A stretch of DNA of 64,000 nt from Arthrobacter methylotrophus (GCF_039539965.1 NZ_BAABED010000001.1:4712001-4776000); one strand, 5' to 3'; counted from the first letter of the stretch, positions 24,766 through 33,614 are shown. The notes: generated from the sequence alone by a model not told the origin. Numbers and translations: made by a program.

Positions 24766-26036
24766 GCCTGTCAGATCTGCCCACAGGCCCGACGACGGCG
24801 CTCGCCGAGCCGGTGGAACGCGTCCGTTCCCTGTGGGTCACCGGAGTGGTGCTCGTCAATGTGGGCATCAACGCTGCTTTCTTCGGTCCCATCCAGGTTT
24901 TGCTGGGGCAACAGGCCATCCAATTCAACGAAGGCCAGAAGGAAGCCATCCTCGCCCTCGTCACCGGCTGTGGTGCCGCGGTGTCCCTCGTGGCGAACCC
25001 GCTCTTTGGTGCGTTCAGCGACCGCACCACGTCCCGTTTCGGGCGGCGAGTCCCGTGGGTGCTCTTCGGCGCCATCCTGGGCGCGGCAGCCTTGGTAGCA
25101 CTGGCAGGCGCTCCCAATGTGGCAGTCATGGCCATCCTTTGGTGCCTGGTTCAGGCCGGCTGCAATGGGGCGTATGCTGCCCTGACGGCAGCCATCCCGG
25201 ACCGGGTGCCGGTGCCCCAGCGCGGCACCGTCGGCGGGCTCGCAGCCATGGGCCAGACCGCAGGTATCCTCGCTGGTGCGGTGATCGCGTCCGCCGTCTC
25301 GGGAAACTTTGCCCTTGGCTACGTCGTGTGCGCTGCCGCGTTGCTGGCCGGCGTCGTGCTTTATCTTTTCAAGAACGACGACGTTCCCCTCCCGGCGGAG
25401 ACCCGGCCACAGTTCAGGCTGGGGACTTTCGTCAGGGGTTTCTGGATTTCGCCGATCAGGTATCCGGACTTCGCGTGGGCATGGCTGACCCGCCTGCTGG
25501 TCAACGTTGGCAACCACATGGTCACGTTGTACTTGCTCTTCTTCCTCAAGGATGCCGTGCATCTCGAGGAAACGCGGGGGATCAAGCCCGAGTTCGGGGT
25601 CCTCATCCTCACAGGCCTCTATGCCGTCATGGTGATAGTCACCAGCGTCGTCGGGGGTGCTATGAGTGATCGCATGGGCAAACGCAAACCCTTGGTGATC
25701 GTCTCGTCGCTGGTGATTTCGATAGCCGCCTTGATCCTAGGCTTCGAACCCACGTGGGCAGGAGCCGTTGCCGGCGCGATGGTCCTCGGTATCGGTTTTG
25801 GCGCCTATTTGGCGGTTGACTTCGCCCTCATCACCCAAGTGCTCCCCACTGCACTTGACCGGGGACGGGATCTCGGTGTCATTAATGTAGCCAACTCCTT
25901 GCCCCAGGTGATCGCGCCCCTTATTGCCTACCCGTTTGTGGCTTTCTGGGGCGGTTATGTCGCCTTGTACGTGGCCGCGGCGGTTATAGGGCTGTTGGGC
26001 GCGGTGTTCGTGGTGAGGATCAAGGGCGTTGCATAG
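24762..26036 (+). CDS. MFS transporter of unknown substrate
   Basis: This 424-residue, 12-span protein has loop 2-3 motif PLFGAFSDRTTSRFGRRVPW and the equivalent in the second half VVGGAMSDRMGKRKPLVIVS, with the repeat relation between halves clear. The DRTTSRFGRRVPW form recalls glycoside/sugar-type (GPH/SLC45-like) facilitators more than drug exporters. The ATG overlaps a six-codon leader frame. A TetR gene follows on the same strand but with its own leader. Confidence 0.85.
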   Translation: MSLSDLPTGPTTALAEPVERVRSLWVTGVVLVNVGINAAFFGPIQVLLGQQAIQFNEGQKEAILALVTGCGAAVSLVANPLFGAFSDRTTSRFGRRVPWVLFGAILGAAALVALAGAPNVAVMAILWCLVQAGCNGAYAALTAAIPDRVPVPQRGTVGGLAAMGQTAGILAGAVIASAVSGNFALGYVVCAAALLAGVVLYLFKNDDVPLPAETRPQFRLGTFVRGFWISPIRYPDFAWAWLTRLLVNVGNHMVTLYLLFFLKDAVHLEETRGIKPEFGVLILTGLYAVMVIVTSVVGGAMSDRMGKRKPLVIVSSLVISIAALILGFEPTWAGAVAGAMVLGIGFGAYLAVDFALITQVLPTALDRGRDLGVINVANSLPQVIAPLIAYPFVAFWGGYVALYVAAAVIGLLGAVFVVRIKGVA

Positions 26037-26058
26037 CTCGGAGCTTGTTCTCAGGGAA

Positions 26059-26087
26059 CTGACAACTTGCTGCCGTATCATTGTCAG
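26059..26087. promoter_or_regulatory. Inverted repeat upstream of the TetR gene
   Basis: CTGACAA (26059-26065) and TTGTCAG (26081-26087) are perfect 7-base arms, 15 bases apart, 65 bp before the TetR start. It is a possible autoregulatory site. Confidence 0.3.
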
Positions 26088-26152
26088 GACGCGCCCGGCC
26101 TAGGGGGCCGCGCTATCTCCCAGAACGAAGCCCAACCAACAGAACGCCGGTA

Positions 26153-26755
26153 ATGTCCGAACCGAACTCCTTGGAACCGTATTCGCTGGATCTGGCCGCG
26201 GGTTTGCCCCAGATGGCGGCTGCTCCCACAACGCCCCGACAGCTATTGCGGTACGCCCGGATATTGAAGACTGCCGCAGGATTCGCCCAGCGGCAGTTCG
26301 ATACCGTGAGCCTTTCGGACGTCTCTACCAGGGCCCACGTTCCACTGGGGACGCTCTACCGCTACTTTCCATCCACTGTCCACCTGATGCTTGCGGTCTA
26401 CCGGCAGCAGCTACGGGAACTCAATGATGCCAAACCGGCATCCTCAAGGTGCAGCCAACAGGAGCTCACCGGACTTGGCATGGAGATTTTCCACATGCGG
26501 GTGATGCAACCCGCCGTCGAACACTGTTTGTCACGCACTTGGGACACCCGCGATGGCGACATCCCCGTGCTCTTGAAGGATATCGAAGCGCTCTCTGCCG
26601 GGATGGTCACGGCAGCAATCGGGGACGCCGGCAAGGCGAGGATTCTGCTGCACGTGATCAGTGGTCTGGTCCAGTCGGTCAACTGCCGTAGGATCTCGCT
26701 TTTCGACGCGGAGAAGGACCTCAAGAACGCCTGCAAGCTGTTCGCGGACGCGTAG
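26153..26755 (+). CDS. TetR family regulator
   Basis: From ATG 26153 the protein has 200 residues. A TetR helix-turn-helix is at about 30-75: YARILKTAAGFAQRQFDTVS, LSDVSTRAHVPLGTLYRYFP. The C-terminal half (LLHVISGLVQSVNCRRISLF) resembles the C-terminal domain of KstR-like regulators of lipid/sterol genes. The frame is open upstream to TTG 26081, but the dyad at 26059-26087 would then overlap coding sequence. Targets are unknown. Confidence 0.82.
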   Translation: MSEPNSLEPYSLDLAAGLPQMAAAPTTPRQLLRYARILKTAAGFAQRQFDTVSLSDVSTRAHVPLGTLYRYFPSTVHLMLAVYRQQLRELNDAKPASSRCSQQELTGLGMEIFHMRVMQPAVEHCLSRTWDTRDGDIPVLLKDIEALSAGMVTAAIGDAGKARILLHVISGLVQSVNCRRISLFDAEKDLKNACKLFADA

Positions 26756-26773
26756 CTTTTCCAGGAATAAACG

Positions 26774-26791
26774 TAATTGGTCTAGACCACT
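26774..26791. promoter_or_regulatory. DasR/NagR-type dre operator
   Basis: TAATTGGTCTAGACCACT contains the palindrome TGGTCTAGACCA (26778-26789) and matches the dre consensus for GntR-family DasR/NagR (ACTGGTCTAGACCACT) at nearly every position. It lies about 205 bp upstream of the malic enzyme. Confidence 0.65.
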
Positions 26792-26844
26792 ACGGGCAAA
26801 AGTATGCGTTTATGCCTGAATGTCTCTAGTCTTCCTATCAAGCA

Positions 26845-26862
26845 CCTGTCTACGAAGACAGG
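26845..26862 (+). other. Small hairpin in the malic enzyme leader
   Basis: CCTGTCT-ACGA-AGACAGG, a 7-bp perfect stem with a four-base loop, about 135 bp before the start codon. Purpose unknown. Confidence 0.35.
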
Positions 26863-26995
26863 AGCCAAGCGGCTAGCAGCCCATATCCGCAGGAGTTTCA
26901 CAGCACGGACCAGCCACCCTTGGCCCGGCACCGAAGCCGCTACACCTGCCCCGAATTTCGCCGTGGGTACACGGCTAGCCTGAGGAGACAACGAC

Positions 26996-28189
26996 GTGTC
27001 CGTCGAGACCATCACCCCTGAACAGAACCTGACCGCACTGGCGCTGAGCGAAGAGGAAATCTTCGCTGCCCACGAAGGCGGCAAGCTCTCCGTTTCCAGC
27101 ACCGTGCCGCTCTTGAACAAGCGCGACCTTTCCATTGCCTACACCCCTGGCGTCGCCGAAGTGAGCCGGGCAATTCACGCCAACCCGGAGCTGGCCCGCA
27201 CGCACACCTGGGCCGAGCGCCTTGTAGTGGTTGTCAGCGACGGAACGGCGGTCCTGGGCCTTGGCGACATCGGCCCCAGCGCCTCCCTCCCTGTCATGGA
27301 AGGAAAGTCGGCGCTTTTCAAGGCTTTCGGCGATCTCGATTCCATCCCGTTGGTCCTGAACACCACCAACGTGGACGAAATTATCGAGACCCTGGTTCGC
27401 CTGCGTCCGAGCTTCGGTGCCGTGAACCTCGAAGACATCTCCTCGCCGCGCTGCTTCGAACTCGAAGAGCGCCTCATCGAAGCCCTCGACTGCCCCGTCA
27501 TGCACGACGATCAGCACGGCACCGCCGTTGTGGTTCTCGCAGCCTTGACGAACGCCGCCAAAGTGACCGGGCGCGAACTTGAAGGACTGAAGGTAGTGGT
27601 TTCCGGTGCGGGTGCCGCAGGCATTGCAGTCTCCGAGATCCTGCTGACGGCGGGCATCAAGGACGTTGTCCTGCTGGATTCCAAGGGCATCATCAACGCC
27701 GAGCGCGCCGATCTGGTGGCCGATTCGGGCAGTGTCAAGGCCCGCTTCGCTCAGCGCACCAACCCTCGCGGCCTTTCCGGCGGACCCGCCGAAGCCCTAC
27801 AGGGTGCGGACGTCTTCATCGGCGTCTCCTCGTCCAAGCTGGCCGAGGAACACCTGAAGCTCATGAACCAGGACTCGATTGTGTTCGCCCTGTCCAACCC
27901 GGACCCGGAAGTCCTGCCCGAGGTTGCCGTCAAGTACGCCGCCGTCGTGGCTACGGGCCGCAGCGACTTCCCGAACCAGATCAACAACGTCCTGGCCTTC
28001 CCCGGGATTTTCCGAGGAGCCTTGGACGCCGGTGCGCGCCGCATCACCCCGGCGATGAAGATTGCCGCGGCCCGCGCCATTGCCGGGCTGGCCGAGGAAG
28101 GGCTTTCGGCCGACTACATCGTGCCTAGCCCGCTGGATTCGAGAGTTGCCCCGGCGGTCACCGCGGCGGTTGCCGCAGCGGCTGAATAG
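26996..28189 (+). CDS. NAD(P)-dependent malic enzyme
   Basis: This 397-residue enzyme starts at GTG 26996 after GAGGAG. Features: tyrosine region SIAYTPGVAEVSRAI, DGTAVLGLGDIGPSASLPVM with the malic-enzyme signature, metal/substrate residues in NLEDISSPRCFELE and VMHDDQHGTAVVVLAAL, and the Rossmann loop VVSGAGAAGIAVSE. It is the short bacterial form without a C-terminal phosphotransacetylase domain. It decarboxylates malate to pyruvate, giving NAD(P)H. A near-consensus dre site upstream suggests control by aminosugar-sensing DasR/NagR. Confidence 0.95.
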   Translation: MSVETITPEQNLTALALSEEEIFAAHEGGKLSVSSTVPLLNKRDLSIAYTPGVAEVSRAIHANPELARTHTWAERLVVVVSDGTAVLGLGDIGPSASLPVMEGKSALFKAFGDLDSIPLVLNTTNVDEIIETLVRLRPSFGAVNLEDISSPRCFELEERLIEALDCPVMHDDQHGTAVVVLAALTNAAKVTGRELEGLKVVVSGAGAAGIAVSEILLTAGIKDVVLLDSKGIINAERADLVADSGSVKARFAQRTNPRGLSGGPAEALQGADVFIGVSSSKLAEEHLKLMNQDSIVFALSNPDPEVLPEVAVKYAAVVATGRSDFPNQINNVLAFPGIFRGALDAGARRITPAMKIAAARAIAGLAEEGLSADYIVPSPLDSRVAPAVTAAVAAAAE

Positions 28190-28217
28190 CTCCAGCGCTC
28201 AGCCCATAGCCGACGAC

Positions 28218-28582
28218 GTGGGAAATGCAGCCCACCGACGCGGTTGCCTACTTCGGCAAGGTCCTCCGCGAGGGGCGGGATGCTCGATCTTGACGATGTG
28301 CGGTGGGAGCCGGGCCGGTTCGGGAAGCTGTATGTCTGTCGTGGCAAAGGCTCTCCCCGCAAGGGGCCGAAGCTGCACCGGATGAATACGATAGCTTGCA
28401 CGATCTTGGACTGCAACGCCAACGTCCGTGAGCCCTTCGGTCGCCGCGACCAGCGCTACAGCTGGGCGCGCCCGTCATCGGCCAGCACCAGGTTCGGCTT
28501 CGGCTGCCCCGCATGTGGGCGCTCCACTAGCCCGTCCAGACGCGGACGCGTGATCTCGAAGCTCTTCCGCACAGTTATGTAA
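28218..28582 (+). pseudogene. Decayed tyrosine recombinase (integrase) fragment
   Basis: One frame reads LDLDDVRWEPGRFGKLYVCR followed by GKGSPRKGPK, which resembles the conserved stretch of a family of actinobacterial phage-type integrases (usual form VRWEPGRFGKL..GKGSRRRGPK). Just upstream, another frame reads TDAVAYFGKVLREGRD, so a small indel splits the two. Downstream the frame loses similarity and the catalytic H-x-x-R...Y region is gone. With no other long gene in the 490-bp gap, this is a remnant. The match is from memory of the family. Confidence 0.45.
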
Positions 28583-28679
28583 CAGAACCCTTGTTTTCTG
28601 GGATTCCGTTCCTGTGCTGGACGTAGCCTTTTGGTCATGTGCAGCCGCCCGGAGCGGCCAATCCAGCCAAGGAGCGTCC

Positions 28680-29279
28680 ATGAATTCCTCCAAGATCCAG
28701 ACTGTCCTCAAATCTGTCATTGTCTTGGGCATGCTTGCCGGAATACTGTCCGCCTGCTCGGCCCCGGAGGAGAAGACTGGTGTCCTTTCGTTGCAGACCG
28801 ACTCGGCAGCGACCACGCCTACGGGCACAGGCACCGCGGAGTCCAAGCCGGTTTCGGGCGGGCAGGTGAAGATCATGCGTGGCGACAGCCCGGAAAAAGT
28901 CGACAACTATTACGCCACCTACATCGCTTGCATTGGCCAGCACGGCGTTCCCCTTACGGCAAAGGGCGGGAGTACCTTCGAAGGCATGAGGAACGGCGCG
29001 TCCGATCCGCCGCTTGAGGTGGAACCCGGCGCGGACCCGCATTTGAAAGATGCCCTCGCCGCCTGCGCCTCGCTCTATCCGGTGCAAATGTGGGAGCGGA
29101 ACGCGAACAATCCGGAACGCGAACAGTTCGTACACAAGATGATCCTCTGTCTTCAACGCGAGGGCATCCGGGTGGAGGAAGGTGGTCCGAAGATGGCTTA
29201 CAAATTCTCTCCGGATCAGGTCCAGGACGAGGCTTTCCGTGCGGGGACGGATAAATGCGAAACCGAGGTTTACGGATGA
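28680..29279 (+). CDS. Lipoprotein of an ABC-type membrane operon
   Basis: From ATG 28680, five bases after AAGGAG, the protein has 199 residues. A lipoprotein signal ends in the lipobox L-S-A-C (SVIVLGMLAGILSACSAP). The mature part has no known domain but four or five cysteines (YIACIGQHG, LAACASLYP, MILCLQREG, TDKCETEVYG), likely two disulphides outside the cell. It overlaps the next gene by ATGA, heading a run with a periplasmic-type adaptor, an ABC ATPase and an FtsX-like permease. Confidence 0.82.
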   Translation: MNSSKIQTVLKSVIVLGMLAGILSACSAPEEKTGVLSLQTDSAATTPTGTGTAESKPVSGGQVKIMRGDSPEKVDNYYATYIACIGQHGVPLTAKGGSTFEGMRNGASDPPLEVEPGADPHLKDALAACASLYPVQMWERNANNPEREQFVHKMILCLQREGIRVEEGGPKMAYKFSPDQVQDEAFRAGTDKCETEVYG

Positions 29280-30352
29280 GCCGGTACCGATGGATCTTGC
29301 TGGTCTCGGCCGTTGTGGTGATTGCAGCGGCCACCGCCGGGATTTTCTGGGTCAACAAACCAATCCAAGCAGCCAGTGAACCAAAGCCTTTGGCCACCGG
29401 GAAGGTAGAGCGGAAGGACCTGACGGACAGGCAAGAGCTGAACGGTGAAATCGACTTCGGTGATGCGAAAACTCTCAAGGGGAAGAAGTCCGGAACGCTG
29501 ACCTGGCTACCGGAGAAGGGCGCCGCGGTGAAGCAAGGGGAGGCGCTCTACAGGGTTGATGACCATCCCGTTCCGCTCTTCATCGGTGACACTCCCTTGT
29601 ACCGTGCCATCGACAAGGCCGGTTTGATCGGTCCCGATGTGAAAGTCCTTAAATCAAACCTGCAGGCTCTTGGATTCTTGGGCGATGACGGGCGGCCGGA
29701 CATCACAACGGCTGCTACGCTGCGCGCCATCACCACTTGGCAAAAGACCAACAATCTCGACCTGACAGGTAAGATCGCGGACGGCGACTATCTGGTGTTG
29801 CCCGGTCCTGTCAAAGTGTCGGGCCACAAAGCGAACTTGGGTGACGCCGCCGCCGCGGATTTAGTGGAAACCACGGCCCTAGTACCTCGCGTGAAATTGA
29901 CGCTTTCTGACAGCACTCCCGCACCCAAAGTGGGCGTTGCCGTGAGCATCCTCGATGATTCCGGCACCCCGAAGCCTGGCAAGATCACCGGAATCGCCGC
30001 GCAAGGCACGACAGAGTCAGGAGCCGCGGCGGCACCGGCGCCTGGTCAGCCCGCCGGGAAGCAGCTCATTGCGGACTTTGATTCCACTGATGGACTCGAT
30101 TACGCGACCGGAGCGCAGATCCGCGTCCAAATCACCACGGTGGATGTGAAGAATGTGTTGGCCGTTCCCGTCGTATCGCTCAATGCGCTTCTGGAGGGCG
30201 GCTACGCGGTGCGGGTCCCCGACAGCGCGGGCAACAAGGACAGCAAACCCGGTTACAGACTGGTCCCGGTCAAGGTGGGAAAAATCGTCAAAGGTCTTGC
30301 GGAAGTTTCTGGTGACCTCACCGCGGGACAAGACGTGGTGACGGCCTCATGA
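29276..30352 (+). CDS. Membrane-fusion/peptidoglycan-binding adaptor protein
   Basis: This 358-residue protein starts at ATG 29276 inside the previous stop (ATGA). One N-terminal span (YRWILLVSAVVVIAAATAGI) is followed by a lipoyl/HlyD-like part (KSGTLTWLPEKGAAVKQGEA), a peptidoglycan-binding domain 1 (GPDVKVLKSNLQALGFLGDD, TLRAITTWQKTNNLDLTG) and a C-terminal beta barrel (LAVPVVSLNALLEGGYAV). This architecture accompanies MacB-type ABC exporters in Gram-positives. It overlaps the ATPase gene by four bases. Confidence 0.88.
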   Translation: MSRYRWILLVSAVVVIAAATAGIFWVNKPIQAASEPKPLATGKVERKDLTDRQELNGEIDFGDAKTLKGKKSGTLTWLPEKGAAVKQGEALYRVDDHPVPLFIGDTPLYRAIDKAGLIGPDVKVLKSNLQALGFLGDDGRPDITTAATLRAITTWQKTNNLDLTGKIADGDYLVLPGPVKVSGHKANLGDAAAADLVETTALVPRVKLTLSDSTPAPKVGVAVSILDDSGTPKPGKITGIAAQGTTESGAAAAPAPGQPAGKQLIADFDSTDGLDYATGAQIRVQITTVDVKNVLAVPVVSLNALLEGGYAVRVPDSAGNKDSKPGYRLVPVKVGKIVKGLAEVSGDLTAGQDVVTAS

Positions 30353-31041
30353 GTGCGCCTGTTCTGGAACTGCGCGGGGTGTCGAAAAGCTACACCGGTG
30401 GTGTGAAGGCCCTGGACTCGGTGGATTTGGAACTGGGCGAAGGGGAAATGCTCGGCATCGTCGGCCCGTCCGGCTCCGGGAAATCGACCTTGCTCAATGT
30501 CATGGGCACCCTTGACCGGGCATCAGAGGGTGAAGTGCTGGTTGGCGGAATGGATGTTTCCACGTTCAGTGACCGGCTGCTTTCCACTGTCAGGGCACAA
30601 GCAATCGGCTTCGTCTTTCAGCAGTTCCACCTCAACGACACCTACAACGCACTGCAAAACGTGGCCGTAGGGCTGCAATACGCTAAAGTGCCGCGGCGAG
30701 ACCGACAGGCGATTGCTACGGCCGCATTGGAGACCGTCCGGATGGGGCATCGACTGGACCACCAGCCGCATCAACTCTCCGGTGGCGAAAAACAACGGGT
30801 GGCCATCGCGAGAGCCCTGGTCAATAAGCCCAAATACTTGCTCGCCGACGAGCCTACTGGGGCACTGGACTCTGAAAACGGTGCCGCCGTGATGGAACTG
30901 TTCGGCGAACTCAATCAGCAGGGTATGACCGTGGTGATCATCACCCACGATCTGGAAATTGCGGATTCTCTACCGAGAAGAGTAGAGATCCGCGACGGCG
31001 TCCTGCGAGCGGGAGCCACCCGGAAAGCAAGTGCGCGTTGA
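30349..31041 (+). CDS. ABC transporter ATP-binding protein, MacB/LolD type
   Basis: This 230-residue ATPase has Walker [10 protein letters not shown] (about 38-46), Q-loop [20 protein letters not shown], signature [15 protein letters not shown], Walker [13 protein letters not shown] and switch His in [11 protein letters not shown]. The family powers FtsX-like permeases in export or envelope stress systems rather than nutrient uptake. It has four-base overlaps with both neighbours, so all four genes are one coupled unit. Confidence 0.95.
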   Translation: MSAPVLELRGVSKSYTGGVKALDSVDLELGEGEMLGIVGPSGSGKSTLLNVMGTLDRASEGEVLVGGMDVSTFSDRLLSTVRAQAIGFVFQQFHLNDTYNALQNVAVGLQYAKVPRRDRQAIATAALETVRMGHRLDHQPHQLSGGEKQRVAIARALVNKPKYLLADEPTGALDSENGAAVMELFGELNQQGMTVVIITHDLEIADSLPRRVEIRDGVLRAGATRKASAR

Positions 31042-32249
31042 GCAAGAAGCAGCATATTCAGACGAAATTCCGTTGGTTCGAACTGGCCGACGTCTTGGAA
31101 TTGGGCATCCACCGAGTAAGGGCCAGGCCCCTGCGCGCGATACTTTCCGCGCTGGGAATTTCGATTGGCATCGCAACCATGATCGCCGTCGTCGGAATCC
31201 CGGCGTCGAGCCAACAGGCCTTGGACAGCCAACTTGAGAACTTGGGCACCAACATCCTCAAGGTCACCAGCGCTGAACGTGGAAACAGCAAAGTTCCCTT
31301 GCCGACGACAGCAGCCGACATGATCGCACAAATCGGCCCGGTAACCGAAGTGGCGGCTCTGGGCGAAGTCGGCCAGTCTGCCCAGCTCAACGATCGGATT
31401 CAGCCGGGACTAGGCATCAAGAGCAGTGTCTACGCGGCAGGCCCCGAACTGCTTCCAGCGATCAACGGCAAATTTGCCCAAGGTCGGCTGGCTACCGAAG
31501 GCAGCCCGTCCTTGCCCGAGCTCGTGCTCGGAGCAACCGCGGCACAACGGTTGGGAATCGACTCCATCAGTGGCGATCCGCAACAACTCTGGCTCGGCCA
31601 ACAATGGTTCTCCGTAGTCGGGATCCTCGAGCCCACCCCGTTGTCACCGGAAGTCGACTCGTCAGCACTGCTCAGCACGGCATACGCCCGGGACCACTTC
31701 GGATATCAAGGCAACCCCGCCATGATATTCGTCCGAGCGCCCACCACTTCAATTGACGACGTGCGCAAAGTTCTGCCCCGGACCGCGAACCCGGGCGCAC
31801 CCAGTGCTGTCGACATCGGTAATCCCTCCCAAGCACTCGCAGCCCGAAACGTGGCACAGGCCACCTTTTCCCTGCTCTTCCTGGGCCTGGCCGGAATTGC
31901 GCTGCTTGTGGGCGGCATCGGAGTTGCGAACACCATGATCATTTCAGTCCTGGAACGGCGAAAGGAAATCGGCCTGCGCCGGGCCCTCGGGGCAACCAAA
32001 ACCGGAATCCTCCTCCAGTTCTTCACCGAGTCGTTGGTACTGTGCCTGTTCGGAGGAATCGCCGGCATCCTTTTAGGTATAGCTGGCACTGCCTTGTACT
32101 CACTAAGCCAGGGCTGGCCGTTGGTAGTACCGCCATTCGTCATGGTCGGAGGAATCCTTTCGGCGGTGGCAATCGGTGTCCTCAGCGGAGTCTATCCGGC
32201 CACACGGGCGGCGAAATTGCCACCTACCGAAGCCCTCGCGGCATTGTAG
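31038..32249 (+). CDS. ABC transporter permease, MacB/FtsX type
   Basis: This 403-residue protein starts at TTG 31038 (TTGA overlaps the ATPase stop). An N-terminal span (AILSALGISIGIATMIAVVG) is followed by a large outer MacB-PCD domain (about 65-275) and three C-terminal spans in the FtsX fold: LLFLGLAGIALLVGGIGVANTM, then ERRKEIGLRRALGATKTGIL. The complex probably exports a peptide or acts as a mechanotransducer with the adaptor. The substrate is unknown. Confidence 0.92.
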   Translation: MSKKQHIQTKFRWFELADVLELGIHRVRARPLRAILSALGISIGIATMIAVVGIPASSQQALDSQLENLGTNILKVTSAERGNSKVPLPTTAADMIAQIGPVTEVAALGEVGQSAQLNDRIQPGLGIKSSVYAAGPELLPAINGKFAQGRLATEGSPSLPELVLGATAAQRLGIDSISGDPQQLWLGQQWFSVVGILEPTPLSPEVDSSALLSTAYARDHFGYQGNPAMIFVRAPTTSIDDVRKVLPRTANPGAPSAVDIGNPSQALAARNVAQATFSLLFLGLAGIALLVGGIGVANTMIISVLERRKEIGLRRALGATKTGILLQFFTESLVLCLFGGIAGILLGIAGTALYSLSQGWPLVVPPFVMVGGILSAVAIGVLSGVYPATRAAKLPPTEALAAL

Positions 32250-32304
32250 AGTCGGGGCTAGGAAACGGCTGGCCAGCTCGGGGTAGACGCAGAAGGGCGA
32301 AGAA

Positions 32305-32673
32305 ATGATCAACATCCTGATTGTGGAAGATGACCCGAATGCGCGAATGGGCCTGGTAATGGGCTTGCGGCATCACGACGGCTACCAAGTCCAAGCGGTG
32401 CCGACAGGAGAAGCCGCCCTGGAGATGCTGCGAGCCCAGGGCGAGGACGTCGACTTGCTCATTTTGGACTACATGCTGCCGGGAATAGACGGGATTGAGA
32501 CTTGCAGCCACATCAGGCAGTTCTCCAAAGTGCCGATCATCTTCTTGTCAGCAAGCGGAGAAGACGACACAGTGATTTCCGCGCTGGAGCGTGGCGCTGA
32601 CGATTACTTGGTTAAACCGGTCCGGATTGTGACTGAACGAGCGCAGGGGCGGTTTCGTCACAATCAGTGCTGA
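32305..32673 (+). pseudogene. Response regulator truncated after the receiver domain
   Basis: A full receiver is visible: ILIVEDDPNARMG with the acidic pair, phospho-Asp in LLILDYMLPGIDG, conserved Ser/Thr in IIFLSASGED, and Lys in ADDYLVKP. After KPV, at about residue 107, the sequence leaves the family and stops 15 residues on, so the output (DNA-binding) domain is missing. No histidine kinase follows. A 9-bp inverted repeat begins exactly at the break (32625). Operons of this lipoprotein/adaptor/ABC layout normally end with a complete regulator and kinase, so this is most likely a disrupted gene. A single-domain regulator is the alternative. Confidence 0.7.
32625..32665. repeat. Inverted repeat at the response-regulator break point
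   Basis: GATTGTGAC (32625-32633) and GTCACAATC (32657-32665) are perfect 9-bp arms around 23 bases. It begins where similarity to receiver proteins ends and may be the scar or end of a mobile element. Confidence 0.4.
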
Positions 32674-32942
32674 CGCGCATATTAATCGGTGCGACGACTC
32701 TCCCGGTGAGCCGGCCCGCCCAGCAGATTGTTTTGGTCGGCTCGTCGGTTGTGCGACGTCACCGTTGGATGGCTGGAGGCTACTAGTTGCTGTTCGTGCT
32801 CAAACGATATGTCCGGAGAAGTGCGTTGGGGGCATTTCTGCCCTCGCCTCGTTTGCAGCAATGGAGCGCATAACGGCGGCCGACCCGAGTGGGAGCGGCC
32901 GCCGTCGTGCAACTGCAGTTCGTGCTGCAGAATCAGGGTGCG
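32674..32942. other. Gap after truncated regulator
   Basis: No intact gene is seen in 269 bp. A plus-strand frame ending at 32873 (LKRYVRRSALGAFLPSPRLQ) runs straight into a hairpin and might be the tail of a lost gene, but is only about 28 codons. Confidence 0.35.
32873..32905. terminator. Strong GC hairpin between the broken ABC operon and the DUF4383 gene
   Basis: ACGGCGGCCG and CGGCCGCCGT are perfect 10-bp arms around a 13-nt loop. It lies past the DUF4383 gene end (minus strand) and after the lost end of the plus-strand operon; probably bidirectional. Confidence 0.6.
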
Positions 32943-33416
32943 CTACATGGCGCGGCCCTTTGTCTCCTCTCGTGCGTCGCGTCCAAGCCACAGGCCAAGG
33001 GCAACCATGACAACGCCAAGAACGAGATGCAGCCAGTCGTCCGCGGAGTTCATGGGCACGAAGTCGGCGCTCATGTTCGACATGGTGATAAGGCCGTAGA
33101 TCCACAGGACGAGGTAGACGGCGCCGCCACCGATGAGGTAACCGCGTGCCATCCTTCCAGTCCTCGCGAAGTACAGGCCTGCCGCGCCGAACAGCAGATG
33201 GACAATGTTGTGCAGGATGGATACTTGGAACACTCCAAGAAGCATGGCGCCGGAATCATGTCCCGCAAAGGTCATGGCGCCGTAATTGCTGGTGATGCCC
33301 GGGATAAATCCCAGTACGCCAACAGCCAGGAAAACCCAGCCTAAACCTAGTGCTGTGTTGTGCAGCGTCAGCCCCATCGCGTGGTGATGCTGAGCTGGGT
33401 GCGAAGCAGTGGTCAT
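32943..33416 (-). CDS. DUF4383 domain membrane protein
   Basis: This 157-residue protein has four predicted spans (VFLAVGVLGFIPGITSN, MLLGVFQVSILHNIVHLLFG, YLIGGGAVYLVLWIYGLI, WLHLVLGVVMVALGLWLG). The pattern HNIVHLLFGAAGL and the C-terminal DDWLHL...LGLWLG are characteristic of DUF4383. Function unknown; such proteins are common in actinobacteria and sit in the plasma membrane. Preceded by AGGAG on the minus strand. Confidence 0.88.
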   Translation of the reverse strand: MTTASHPAQHHHAMGLTLHNTALGLGWVFLAVGVLGFIPGITSNYGAMTFAGHDSGAMLLGVFQVSILHNIVHLLFGAAGLYFARTGRMARGYLIGGGAVYLVLWIYGLITMSNMSADFVPMNSADDWLHLVLGVVMVALGLWLGRDAREETKGRAM

Positions 33417-33614
33417 AGCTCCTCCCGATCACGATTTCCAGCGGCCCTTCAAATGGAGGGCCGTATCGCGGCAAGGAGTCGGAATCCTGCCGACGAAGTT
33501 ATCTTACTCCCGAAAACCCGGGAAATAGAGGGCAGGGACTCAGACAATGCACGGCTAGCATGGTTCTGTGATGCCCAATTCTGCGATGCATTATCCCGCG
33601 ACGGCGGGGCAACC

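Noticed and set aside
32787..32873. Tail of a histidine kinase after the truncated response regulator
   Set aside because: The 28-codon frame ending before the hairpin shows no H, N, G1 or G2 kinase motif, and a TAG stands just upstream.
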